64,000 nucleotides of DNA from Alnus glutinosa. Taxonomy: Eukaryota > Streptophyta > Magnoliopsida > Fagales > Betulaceae. Location of the stretch: positions 3,286,001-3,350,000 of the forward strand of contig NC_084896.1 in the NCBI RefSeq assembly GCF_958979055.1, given 5' to 3'. Positions 10,340 through 21,752 of the stretch are shown piece by piece; the stretch's first letter is position 1, and every line of letters starts with the position of its first letter. The notes beneath the pieces are model-generated. The model made no database searches, had not been told where the DNA came from, and saw only the letters and a program-made list of their open reading frames with translations. A program made the translations under genes and the position numbers.

Positions 10340-13300
10340 TAGGGCTGGGCAGGACCCGCGGTAACCCGACCCAAACCGCACCGCCCCTAAACAGCCTCTG
10401 CCCGCACATTTGATAAGTGGATCCCGGTTTTTTGTTCAGCAAACCGCACGGTGCGGTTTGCGGGTTCGGATTCGGGAAAATCTCGGGGACCGGCCCCGTA
10501 CGAAAAAAATAAATAAATAAATAAAATAAAATTGAAAAAACCCTAAAGTGAACTTAACCTAGGCGCCGCCCCCTCATTCTTTTCTCTTCTTCAAACTTCA
10601 GTGAATGGTCCAGAGAGTTCACCTCGGCACTTCCTCTTCGGCCTTTCCACCCCATCAGTGCCCTCAACCCCTCACAGTCTCACATTGCGCCGCCGCTACC
10701 ACTACCAGTCTACCCCTAATCCCTACACTCAATTTCGTTAGGGTTTTGGTCCTTTTGGAGAGCTTTCTGCCTCTTTGGACTCAACTCTTTTCTCTATGCC
10801 GATCTTCATTTCTTGGTAGTCTTTTCTCTTTTCTCTGACGCCGATATTTATTTGTCTTTGCTTTTATATTTCAGTTTATTAACTTTATTTCATGTTTGAA
10901 TTTATTGTAGCCTACAACTGCACGGCCAAGGGCTCCAAGTCTCTGACTCTCCAACCGGCGACCGCAAGGTACCTTCTAACTTCTAAGTTCTAAGATTTGT
11001 TAATGTTACTCCAAAAAACCCTGTTGTAAACTTGTAAATATTTGTTACTGTCAATCTTTGTTTCAGTAATGGGTTTTAGTGCTATTGTTACATTTCCTAG
11101 TTTAGGACCGATGGTATTGGGTTCAAGTTACGGGTGGCGGAGGGGCTTTGTTTATTTGTTTGTTTTATTTTTATTTTTTTAAAAAAAAAAAAAAAAAAAA
11201 AAATTTATCTATGCTTGGTTCCAGAGAAATGTTTGTATGTTTTGACAATTGAATAACACGTGCATGTTTGTATTTGCGGGATTTGAGTGAAGAAACATTT
11301 CTCGGAAACAATTTGCATAGCGTGCTTACAACTACTGTAATATAACTAAAATCATTTAGATTAGTGAAGCCATTGCTTACCATAATTAGGAGGTAATTAT
11401 CTCATATTATCTGCTTGTATTAATTATGCTATCATAGATTTTTCTTTTGCTTGTGGGTAAAATTTCAATATCTTAAACGTCATCTTGAAGTTCATCTACT
11501 TGACATGTTGTATGCACTCCGTTAAACACCCACCATTCACCAAAACACATTAATAAATGTATATAAATGATTATTTCTTTGCATATAGGAAATAAATGTT
11601 AGTTTTATGGTTTAATTATCTATATATTTTTAGTGTATTCAAACCCTAGAGGTGTAAAATAGAATACACCTTTAGGGTTTGAATACAAGAAATAAATTTC
11701 ATACATATGTAACTATGTTTATCTAGAAACCATTTCCTAGAAAAATGGACATAAAGGTAGAACTATTTTTTTAAGTAATTTGATTTAAAGTTCAGCTTAA
11801 TTAGTAATTATGTTTAACTTGCTGTTAATTTTTATATTACTGCATTTGTTGGTCTAAATCGTGTTTTTTACAAGTTCAAGTTCATAACTTTGTTTGGTAT
11901 GATTTAAAGTTCAACTTAATCAATAATTATGTTTAGCTTGCTGTTTTTAATCTCTTAAACAAGATTATAAAAGTTCAGCTTAATTATGTTTAGCTTGCTG
12001 TTGATTTTTTTTTTTTTTCCCACTTAATGTAGAGTTGTAGACTCAAGTCATGGATGATAATTCAACTGGTTGTCATAATACTATTGGTTCTAGTTCTGCG
12101 TCATCTGCACCTAGTCTTTTGGACAGTACCATGCCTCCCATGTTGAATGATAATGTTGACTGTGTTGGGTTTGGGGTTGGATCTACAGGAACTATTGGCT
12201 CTCAAAATCCTAGTTCAGCTCTCCCACACAAACCTAAGAAATCTGAGCAAACATCAAAGGTTTGAGAACATTTTACTAGGGTAGAGGAGAGTGATCCCAA
12301 GAATCCTAAATCACAATGTAATTATTGTAAGACATTGTTTAGTTAACACCCTAGAAGCCACGGTACCTCATCCATGTTACAACATATCAGGAAAAGTTGT
12401 AAAAAATATCCTGGTAGGTTTGATAAGTCCTAAACAAAGTTGAGTTTTGAGGCTAAGAAGGAAGGACAAGGGGTAATGGGCGAAGGGACATGTGGTAATC
12501 TTGTTTTTACCAAGTATAATGCTACAAAAATAAGAAAATTAGTTTCACAGATGATTATTATGAATGAGTTACCATTTAGATTTGTGGAAGGTGAAGGGTT
12601 TCAAAACTTCATGAAGACAGTGGAACCTAAGTATTCAATTCCTTCCCGTTATACTATGATGAGAGATTGTGTTAGGCTCTATATGTTTGAGAAGGAAAAA
12701 TTGAGGGCAATGTTCTTGACATCCGAAATTCGAGTTTGTCTTACCACTGATAGTTGGACTTCGATACAGAACCTGAATTACATGTGCATCACTGCTCATT
12801 TTATTGATAGTAATTGGAACTTACACAAAAGAATTTTGAACTTTTGTTTACTTCATAACCACAAAGGTGAGACCATTGGGCAAAAGATTGAGTCGTGTAT
12901 GCTTGAGTGGGGTATTAGTAGCATTTTCACTATCACAGTTGACAATACTTCTTCTAATGATACCGCTTTGGAATACTTGAGGAAGAGAACGGCTCATAGG
13001 ACTGGTGCCATATTGGAGAATCAATTTATGCATGTGAGGTGTTGTGCACATATTTTAAATCTTATTGTGTCTGATGGTTTGAAAGAGGTTGATGAGTCCA
13101 TTGTGAAGGTTAGAAGTGCAATGAAATATGTGAAGTCTTCTCCCCAAAGATTTGAGAACTTCAAATATTGTATGGAAAGGGAAAAAATTGCTTTCAAGAG
13201 TTTATTGTGTCTTGATGTTCCAACTAGATGGAACTCCACCTTTAAGATATTAGAAGGTGTTGAAAAATGTTAGAGTGCTTTTGATCTATTGGAAGAGTAT

Positions 13301-15469
13301 GATGGGAATTATGTGCTTTCGTTGACTGAGGAAAAGAATGCTAAAAAAGGTTTGGGACCTCCTAATTATGATGACTGGGATTGTATTAGGATTTTTCTCA
13401 AGTTTCTCAAACTTTTTTATGATGCCACATTGCGACTTTCAGGGTCTTTGTATGTGACTTCTAATATGTATTGGCAAGAAATTTGTGGCATTCAAATGTA
13501 TATACAATCATACTGTGATAGTAGTGATTATGTATTGAGTTCTATGGCGGAGAGAATGATGATGAAGTATAATAAGTATTGTGGGGATTTAGATAAGGTT
13601 AATGTGTTTATGTTTGTTGCTGTCATACTTGATCCACGAACTAGATTAGGGTCATTGGAATTTTGGTTCAAGGATGTTCTTAATGAGGAGCAGTGTACTA
13701 ATATGGTGAAAAAATTGAAGCACTGCCTTCAAAAATTATATGATCACTTCGATGCTGGAGAGACTTCATCTCAAGTTGAACATGGTAGTGATTATGCATG
13801 CCCTCAAGGTTCCTCAATGATAGAAGAAACTGATAACCTTTCACTTCACTTCATGAACAAGTTTCATAAGTATCTAACTTCAAAAAGTGATGTTCATAAC
13901 AAATCAGAGATAGATCGGCATTTGATGGAAGATGTTGAAAAACCAAATGTGAATTTTGATATTTTAAATTGGTGGAAGGTGAACTCATCCAAATTCCTAG
14001 TCCTTGCCAAAATAGCACGTATTGTGTTGGCCATTCTCATTACTACAATTGCTTCAGAGTCGGCGTTTAGCACTGGAGGGCGTGTCTTGGATCCTTTTCG
14101 AAGTTCATTGGCTCCCAAAACAGTTGAAGCATTGGTATGTGCACAAAATTGGTTAAGATCAAAACCCTTGAGCAATGGCAATGGTTGTGACACAGAGATG
14201 GTTGAAGATCCTAAAAGTTATAAGCTCGATTCAGATAAGATTTCTGTTATTCAGTATTCACTTCTTAATTTATTTTGATATTTAGTATTTACAAATTGAA
14301 AAATTCTAATTATCGGTTTCAATTGAGAATATAATTCTTTTTTTTTCTTTCTTTGTATAAATAATTTCGAAGAAAATCAATATGTTGCTTGAAGAGGATC
14401 AATTACGTGAAGATTGAAGATTGAAGTTTCCTTTTTTATTCTGCTATTATCTTTTACTTTATTTTTAATGTAACTTAAGTTTTATGTGTTAATGTGTGCT
14501 ACTAGCCTACTAGTTTGGTTTGTTTGTGTTTTACAATTTTACTGTTGGATCTGTAACTTAAGGTTTTATGTGTGCTGCTATTACTGCCTGGCTAGTGGCT
14601 GCTTGATGGATTTGTTTGTCTTTTCTATTGCCTACTTAGCTTGGTTGTTGCTTGTTTGGGTGGGAGGTGGGTTGCTTTTGCTTGTTATGTTTATGTTTGT
14701 GTATGTTTTAATTAGGATTTAGTTTGATAGATGCTGAAGATTTAATGTTGAGGATTTAGTGAATCTAGTGATGTATATATATCAGGATTCAGTTTTTTTG
14801 ATTTCATTAGGTGGATGCTGAAATTTTAATATGTTGATTTCATTAAGTGGATGCTGAAATTGTAAATTTGTAATCTGATGATTTCAATCATTTCCTTCGG
14901 TGGATGCTGAAATTGTAATCTGTTTATTTCATTAAGTGGATGCTGAAATTTTAACATATTTTAAATCATTAAGTGGATGCTGAAGATTTCGTTAGAATTA
15001 TTGATTTGTTGATTATATTATTAACTTTGAATGTTGATTTATATTTACTTAAAAAAAAAAAAAAAAAAAAAAATCCTGATTTCTTACATTTAGTCATTTA
15101 CACCGCTGAATAGTGAGTGCTGAATTGCTGATTTATTAAAAAAAATGTTTAATTATTGAAATGGGCTTTTAAACTTTTAGTTTAGTTTACATTTTACATG
15201 GTTAATCAGGTTTTTATATACAAAAAGAATAATTTTTTTTTTTTTTATAACAGCAAAACCAATATTTCTTTAGTTTTTTAGTTTTAAAATTCAATAAAAA
15301 ATTTACACAATTGCCCATGTTTAACCCAACCCGCCCCGCAAACCCGAGCCCCCGCCCCGCACAGATACCTTAACTTCGTTGAGGTTTGCGGGTCTTCTAT
15401 ACCCAACCCGCATGTGCGTGGGCGGGGCCAAAAAGGGCGGAAACCCGCCCCGCCTCGTGCACACCCCTA
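10340..15469 (+). mobile_element. hAT transposon, full length with intact ends
   Basis: The left end reads tagggctgggca and the complement of the right end reads taggggtgtgca, a hAT-type TIR. A perfect 8-bp target duplication, ataaaaag, lies at 10332-10339 and 15470-15477. Subterminal regions (10355-10490 and 15320-15460) are rich in gcgggt/acccgc words, as expected for transposase-binding subterminal repeats. The length is 5,130 bp. It carries one decayed transposase gene. A presumed 5' leader exon and intron occupy about 10560-12040, with an acceptor-like tag just before 12032. Confidence 0.9.
12050..14278 (+). pseudogene. hAT transposase (BED finger, RNase-H fold, hAT dimerisation domain) with four in-frame stops
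   Basis: One frame runs from the ATG at 12050 to the TGA at 14276-14278 without frameshift but with stops at 12263 (TGA), 12344 (TAA), 12431 (TAA) and 13271 (TAG). Domains in order: a BED-type zinc finger around 12263-12410 (CNYC...GTSSMLQHIRKSC); an RNase-H-like core with CLTTDSWTS (first Asp) and ITVDNTSSND (second Asp); a DUF4413-like middle (KYNKYCGDLDKVNVFMFVAV); and the C-terminal hAT dimerisation region with LNWWKVNSSKF, SESAFSTGGRVLDPFRSSL and QNWLRS. The full frame would be about 742 codons, normal for this family. As it stands, only fragments could be translated. It is not a domesticated gene unless readthrough or editing occurs. Confidence 0.9.
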
Positions 15470-15600
15470 ATAAAAAGTGAAAAAAGTGAGAATGTTTTGA
15501 TGTTGATTGGTAGTAGGAAATATGAAAAAGTAAAAGAAAAAGTACATGAACAGTACACGCATTACTGTGTATTGTTTTGTAACTTAACAAACAAGGCCAA

Positions 15601-15990
15601 TTTCACAAACTACACCGTTTAGCGGCTAATCTTCCCCCCCAAATCGCACGTCACAGATTCGCGTTGGTACATCTCCTTCATCCGCAGCACCACCTAGACT
15701 CGTACTGAGCCATAGCATTAAGTTCGTCCCCCTTATCTTTCTCTCAAATGCGCGAAAGTTTTAGGGTTAAGGCTAATTGTTCCTTTTGTATTTTTTCGCA
15801 AGTACATGTACTGGGTTTGCGTGTCTGGATTTTGATAATTGGTTTGTTATTGTTTCCTATTCTTCCCTTTTGGTTTAGGGTTCATCTTTTGCGTGATTTT
15901 ATTTGGTTGACGCTAGGTTGGGACTTGTCACACGGCGGAGATTTTTATTGTTGTGAGGGTTAATTTTGAAAAATAAAGAGATGAAAAAGA
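15601..15990. other. Non-genic; holds the first copy of a 108-bp repeat
   Basis: Bases 15876-15983 recur at 17672-17782 with few differences (shared word ttcatcttttgcgtgatttt). An open frame at 15748-15963 has no recognisable domain and I do not call it a gene. Confidence 0.55.
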
Positions 15991-15993
15991 ATT

Positions 15994-16760
15994 AGGCCTC
16001 GTTTGGTTTGCGGAATAAACCCCTGGAATGAAATGGCTATTCCATGAGAATAACTATTCTTTAGTTTGGTAGGGGTATATTCTATGGAATAGCTATTCCC
16101 TTACGAAGAGGAATACATATTCCTCTAAAAAATGAGAGTAACAGCTATTCATTGGGGTAAAGATGACATTTTTTTAAAAAAAACTCATTTTTTATTTTCT
16201 TTCAAAAAAAATTTTTAATGAAAAAAAAGAAAAAAAAGAAAAAAAAAAGAAAGTAAATCTAAACCCCCAAAGTGGTTGGCCAACCACCCATTGGGGTGGT
16301 CGGCCGACCACTGTGGAGGGCCAGGGGTGGTGCGACCACCCCCAGAGCAAGTGGGGGTGGCCGCGGCCACCCTTGATGAGCTTCGGGGATGGCCGCGGCC
16401 CGCGGCCACCCTCGGAGGCCACTCGGGGGTGGCCCAATGTACATCGGGGGTGACCTTCTCATCAGGGGTGGCTGGCCACCCTCGATGGGCTTCGGGGATG
16501 GCCGCGGCCACCCCCGGAGGCCACTCGGAGGTGGCTACAGCAACTCCGGTTCAACGGTGGGTGGCCGGCCACCCACCAGTTTAGTTCAAATTTTTATTGT
16601 TTTTTTTTATAAAAAAAATAATATAATGTAGGGTGTTTTAAGTAATTTTTTTTGAACTCCGATTAAAATGTGTGAGTTATTACCAAACAAAATAATAGAA
16701 ATAGCCATTCCATTCCACCACATTTTATTCCTAGGAATAGCTATTCATTTTCCTAATGGA
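15994..16760. mobile_element. Degraded TIR element with GC-rich palindromic core
   Basis: The left end, aggcctcgtttggtttgcgg, and repeated ggaatagctattcc words at both sides (16085-16100, 16675-16755, the right set inverted) indicate a MITE-type element. The core at about 16260-16580 is built from ggggtggccgcggccaccc-type palindromes. The right terminus is unclear and no target duplication was found. Open frames in the core are artefacts of composition. Confidence 0.5.
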
Positions 16761-17671
16761 ATGGCAACCTTTTATTGATTTCTGTGTAAGCAAAGCGGAT
16801 GATTATGGAAGTATCCGACTGTTATGGGCCTAATAGTAGTTAAAGGTATTTTATTAACATGCGTTTATTAGGTGCTTAGAAGTGTCTTTAATTTAGTTAG
16901 AAAGTCATTGGTCTTCCATCTTACCTTCTGGTGTGGATGAACGTGGGGTAGCAGTTGGGTCATTCCATGGAAAATGAGACACTTAATTGCAGTTAATGGT
17001 TAGGGGGATAATGGGTATGAAATGGCAGTGAAGGTGTTGGGTCACTAAGTTAGTAGCAGTTATCAGTTCATCATGTGTATTTAAGTCAGTCTATTTCTTA
17101 ATGAAAAGGATCCAGAAAATTATATCAAAGTGTTCTACTTCTACTAGCCGTGAGCTAGAGAGAGGAGGGACTGGCCCCTTGAAATGCCAAAGTGTTCTTT
17201 ATTTTCAAATTATAACCTATCAAATATCTAGGCTTATTACACAAACTGATGTGAAAGTGTTTCTGATTGCTGTGGAAGAAAACGCTGAAAAAATGAGTAG
17301 GGGTTGATTCTTGGCGTTGGTGAGAAGTGTGTTGAAAGAGGGACTTACTCTTTGGAACACCGAAGAGAGGAAAAGGGAGATTGTGGGGAATTTTTTCTTT
17401 TTCTTTTTCTTTTTCTCTTTTTTTAGTAGAGCACAATGGGTAAGTTAGTTTCACGCCAAAGTACTGAATTTATTTTCTATATATAATCAAAGGTTTTGCG
17501 AGTTCTTTATGGGATCTGAATTGGCGTTGGTTGTATATGTTTTTATTGATGAATTTATTGTCGTTAAAAGCTTAAGCGTATTGCAAATGGTGTCGGATTT
17601 TTTGAGTTCAAGATTTGTATATGCATGGGGAAATCCTCAGCACAATTTGTGGGTGATTTTGTGCTGAGTAT
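16761..17671. other. Intergenic; possible solo LTR, no gene
   Basis: Sequence from about 16820 (tgttatgggcctaatag) to 17460 reads like a retrotransposon LTR (ttcttaatgaaaagg near 17095), but neither a target duplication nor a partner LTR was found. No gene is supported. Confidence 0.25.
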
Positions 17672-17782
17672 TAGGGTTCATCTTTTGCGTGATTTTATTT
17701 GGTTGACGCTAGGTTGGGAGTTGTTACACGGCGAAGATTTTTATTGTTATGAGGGTTAATTTTGAAAAATAAAGAGATTGAA
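17672..17782 (+). repeat. Second copy of the 15876-15983 repeat
   Basis: Near-identical 108-111 bp copy. It abuts the start of the larger BPC-intron duplication at 17774, so the patchwork was built in more than one step. Confidence 0.75.
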
Positions 17783-18750
17783 GTATTGGCCAAGAAAAGA
17801 ATAGGATTTGATTTGTTGGGTCCTGTAGAACTTGCTTTCCTTAATTTAACTCTTCTGGATAAGTGTTCTTTTTAGTTTCTATGGCTTTTCACAATAATTA
17901 GATTGTTTATTCTATGATCTATCTGATTTTTTGTTGGCTTAATTAGGACTTTGTGGTGGGGGGGTTCTTTTAGAATCAGGTGTAGTGTGAGTATTGGTTA
18001 AGTGATGTAAGATAAGAATGAAGAAGTCAAAGTTTTTTTTTTTTTTTTTTTTCACTATAGTGAAATTTGATATGTACAGGATTTAAACCTGCAAGAAATC
18101 GAAAACCTGTTAGTGAGATTCTTGTTCTAACCAAAGCTATTGCCTTGACTTGTATAGTCTTAAGAAATGTTAGTGTGTTGATCTTTGAACGGGTTCGTTA
18201 TAATGGGGAAAGAATAAATATATGTGGAGATTAGGTTGTGAGACCATACATCTAAGTCCAAATCATTGGTAACTTGAACTCAGGGGTGATAAGAGTCGAT
18301 GGTGCTAAATGAAGAGGCCATGTTGTGAAACTGTTATTGTAATGGTGAGATTTTGGCCGATGAGAAATAGTATGAGTTGATGAAATCTATCCATAAGTAT
18401 GAGTTTTTATCTTCACTAGATATTTTCTTGGATGGTTTTGTTTCCTTCTTTTTTTAATAAGTGGTTTTGTTTCTTGAGTATGTGCAAGCTTGGATGTGGG
18501 GGTTTGATTGTTTATTTTGAAATTTAATCAAGATGCTTGAGTCCCTAACAATGAGAAATCAATCAAATCTATGCAGATGGTGTGTAACATATAGTGAAAG
18601 TGTCTCTTTTTTTTTTTTACCTGGAAAAGAGAGGGGTGGGGGGTGGGGGGTGGGCTCAGGTAAGGTTCTTGATTTCACTAATTATGATTGTTTAATTAGC
18701 TTTGATTTGTTTCAAGTGGTTGATTTTGATTGGATTTACTTTTAAATTAA

Positions 18751-21686
18751 CTAGCATATAACCCGCGTCATGCGCGGGATTTTACGAATTAAAATTATGT
18801 TATGTGCTTATGTTTAAAAAGTAATAAATAATATACATAGTAGTTTAAAAAAGGTTTTTAGCTACATTTAATTTCAGAAACAAAATAAAAATTTATGAAT
18901 AAAAATAAAATTAGAAAGTAATAAATGATATACAAAGTAGTTTAAAAGCAAAAAACAAAATAGTACACTCACATCATTGGAATAACTTGTATTCAATATG
19001 TACAACTGGATAACCTGTATTAAAATGCTACATAAAATTTATCAAGTCTATAAACATGAAATTTGAAAACTTATAATAGAGAAATTGAAATATGTCAAGC
19101 ATGAGCGTCCTCATTGTCGGAGGACTCAGGCGGTGGTACATTTGTCTCGTCCTGACACTCCAAATCAATCATGTGGTGAAAATTAATAACTTCATGCGTT
19201 TGATGCAAGTGTTGGTAGCAACTTAGTGATGTTGCCCTCTTAGGATCAGAAGCGAACGTATGAGCGAATCCCCTATTTGATATCCCCTCTCGATGTACTT
19301 GAGCACGTCGTCCCCTCCCACGACTGATGCTAGGAGTTCTCACCATGAAAAGATGCAAACGAAGGACTTCATATCTCTCGCGACACGCCCAGCGTACCAG
19401 GCTGAGTAAGCGTTCATTGGGATCTCGTTCATCTTTTTTATGATGTTTGTCTATCATGCTGCAGTCCAAAATATAGATTAAAGGAACCCAAAAGAAAATA
19501 TTGTTAACAATTAACATATTTCAACTAAAGAAAATCGCATACTCACTGTAATCAAATAATGAATAATTAACAATTTATAAATCACTAAACATGAAGCAAA
19601 ATATTATAAATATTATTTTCTTATTATTGAAATCACATGTATTGAATATTTATATGTACTAAATTTAATTCAAGAGAACAATTATATAATATTGTAATGT
19701 ACAAAATAGTGTAAAACAAAAATAACTGGATAGAGATTAAAAAAACAAATAATTATCCATTTTATAAACTGATTTTTTTATTTTTTATTTTAAAAATAGC
19801 CATAGTCAAGCACACCCAATCCTCCTTTTATATATATATAGAGTAAGACTTTCATAATATCGGTTGTATATACAATCTTTTAAATTTACAGATTTAATGT
19901 GCCAAATGTGAGTCATTTTCAATCTATCCAACAACACTTAATCCATATAAATTTAAACATGTAATAGTAGTTTAAATTGAAAAGAAATATAAAGAAAAAA
20001 TGGCAAGAAGAAGACCTAGCTAGACACTGATTATTAAAACATTGATGGACAATGAACAGGAATCTATGATATTATTGTTGGTGTTATACCTATTATATTC
20101 AGGCCAATATGATTAAAACCCATATATATATATAAACATTCGAAAAAGAAAAATACATTATAAAAAAACCAAATTTGCAGAACAAGATACATACTTTATT
20201 TTGTCTCCCTCTCAAACTCACAAAATCCAAAAAGTCCTTCAACCTATATAGTACATAAAACTCAAGTTAAACATATACTATTATTTATTACTTAAGAAAA
20301 TAATCAAAAGAATGCCATGGTGAAGAATATAAGTATATAACAATTCAATTTATGAATTCAATATTGATGTAGCAAGATATATATTTATCGAGAACATACA
20401 TGTGTGTGTATTGCAATTTATTTGCAAAAGTAAGTTAAAGTAATGCTACAAAACAAATTGAGGGAACTTTTTTTATTTTGAAGAAGGAAAATAGGATCAA
20501 CTTCACGTGTCTTGCAAACTATTTTGAGAGAAGAATTAGATAGATCGCTTGTATTCAATACTTTTAAACATTAATTAAGAAGTCATTGTACATAATATGG
20601 TGATTTGACCAAAAATAAAGATCAGGAGAAGAGAAAAATAACACTTAAGCGTAAATTTGGAAATGCATGCTACAAATCAAAATAACTGAACTTAAGAATA
20701 TAGTAACATTTTTTGCTATTTATTTTCATAAATATATATTTTTCCAGCATATTAAAGATGCCGTTTATTGTAATCCCAAAGAACAAAAGATTAAAAAAAG
20801 TTAATATCACTTTAGATGAAGATTTAATACAAATATCAAATAATGCAATATAGTACCACGCTATTTTACCCACTCCCCCAAATAGATGTTCCAGTAGAAT
20901 AGGTACTCATCTTAAAAAAAGAAAGAAAAAGAATAGGTACTCACTTCTTTTGAAGGCCTTATCTTTTCTTCTAACCTTCAACCTACGACAATGTTTGAAG
21001 AATATTTTAATGCCATATGATTGTAGTTCAAAACTTTACAATCTAGTGAGAGAGATAGAGAGAGAGAGTACCTTTTGGTAACAAAGTTTGTCGTTGTTGG
21101 CTTGTAGCATAAAGGGACAAAAGTAATTTTGTATGGAGAGGAATTTTGTAAATGTAAAGCGTTGTGTTTATATGGACTCTGTTATATATGACAGTTATTT
21201 TAAAACCGAATTCGAATTCAAAGAATTTAAAACTTAAACAGTTATTTAGTGGCCACGTGTCATAATATGAGATATGACAGTTATTTATAAACCGAATTCA
21301 GAAGATTTAAAACTTAACAGTTATTTAGTGGCCACTTGTGACAATATTATGCAATCTTTTTATATACATACATTATTATTATTATGAAACACTACGTTTT
21401 AGTTTTAGTTAGTTTGTAGGAAAAAATAACTAATGCATAAATGAGTTGGTTACCCATGTTTAACACAAAAATAGGGTTCAGTTTTTTTTTTTTTTTTGAG
21501 AGAAAAAATAGGGATTCAGTTTTTATTTAACATGCAAATAGGGATTGAGTTTACTATCACATTTTAACACAAACCTAAACTCATGTTTAACTTAAAATGA
21601 ATACTTGGCTGCATTTTAATACGCCACTTGTCGCAATATTATGCATTCCTACGAATGATTCCCCTATTATATATATATATATATGA
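18751..21686 (-). mobile_element. Non-autonomous Helitron (2,936 bp), with empty site known from the paralogous copy
   Basis: On the minus strand the element begins TC (complement of 21685-21686) and ends CTAG (18751-18754). A 6-bp GC hairpin (cccgcg...cgcggg, 18762-18778) lies about 8 nt before the 3' end. It sits between A (18750) and T (21687) with no duplication. These are the standard Helitron hallmarks. The paralogous segment near 34460 reads attaa|ttagtgtg without the insert, confirming both ends. No Rep/helicase is encoded. An 80-90-bp tandem pair lies at about 21180-21350 (shared acttaacagttatttagtgg). Confidence 0.88.
19095..19517 (-). CDS. Unidentified ORF inside the Helitron, in its sense orientation
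   Basis: A 140-aa open frame beginning with a hydrophobic stretch (FFWVPLIYIL) and continuing through a basic region (SISRGRGRRAQVHR) to an acidic end (ESSDNEDAHA). I recognise no domain. Its orientation matches the Helitron, so it could be a captured gene fragment or cargo; it may also be chance. Splicing is possible. Low certainty that it is translated. Confidence 0.3.
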   Translation of the reverse strand: MLIVNNIFFWVPLIYILDCSMIDKHHKKDERDPNERLLSLVRWACRERYEVLRLHLFMVRTPSISRGRGRRAQVHREGISNRGFAHTFASDPKRATSLSCYQHLHQTHEVINFHHMIDLECQDETNVPPPESSDNEDAHA

Positions 21687-21752
21687 TTAGTGTGTCTTCT
21701 ACTGAATAGGAAATTCTCTTGTATACTTATTGTGTACTAGAGTTGCACCCAT

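Larger units (their letters stand above)
10169..15600. repeat. Probable older MITE split by the hAT insertion
   Basis: The outer edges form an imperfect inverted pair. The left begins gagcttgtttggcaaagaca (about 10170) and the right ends cttaacaaacaaggcc (about 15583-15598), whose complement reads ggccttgtttgttaag. Removing the hAT element with one copy of its 8-bp duplication rejoins about 290 bp with these ends. No flanking duplication was confirmed. Confidence 0.45.
17774..21752 (+). repeat. Copy of a BPC-gene intron segment, split by a Helitron
   Basis: 17774-18750 plus 21687-21752 match 33533-34526 almost base for base, with shared words such as gaagtattggccaagaaaag and gcctgacaatgagaaa-type variants. 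After removal of 18751-21686 the two are collinear. The homology ends at gttgcaccc on both sides. The BPC copy sits naturally in a long 5' intron, so this one is probably the derived copy (inference). Confidence 0.85.

Noticed and set aside
15748-15963. 71-codon frame with hydrophobic segments
   Set aside because: Part of it is the 108-bp repeat, whose second copy does not keep the frame. No domain is seen.
16192-16631. Several Gly/Pro-rich frames on both strands
   Set aside because: Same cause: GC-rich palindromic transposon core.
16820-17460. Solo LTR
   Set aside because: It reads like an LTR in places, but no target duplication, partner LTR or clear termini were found; kept only as a low-confidence note.
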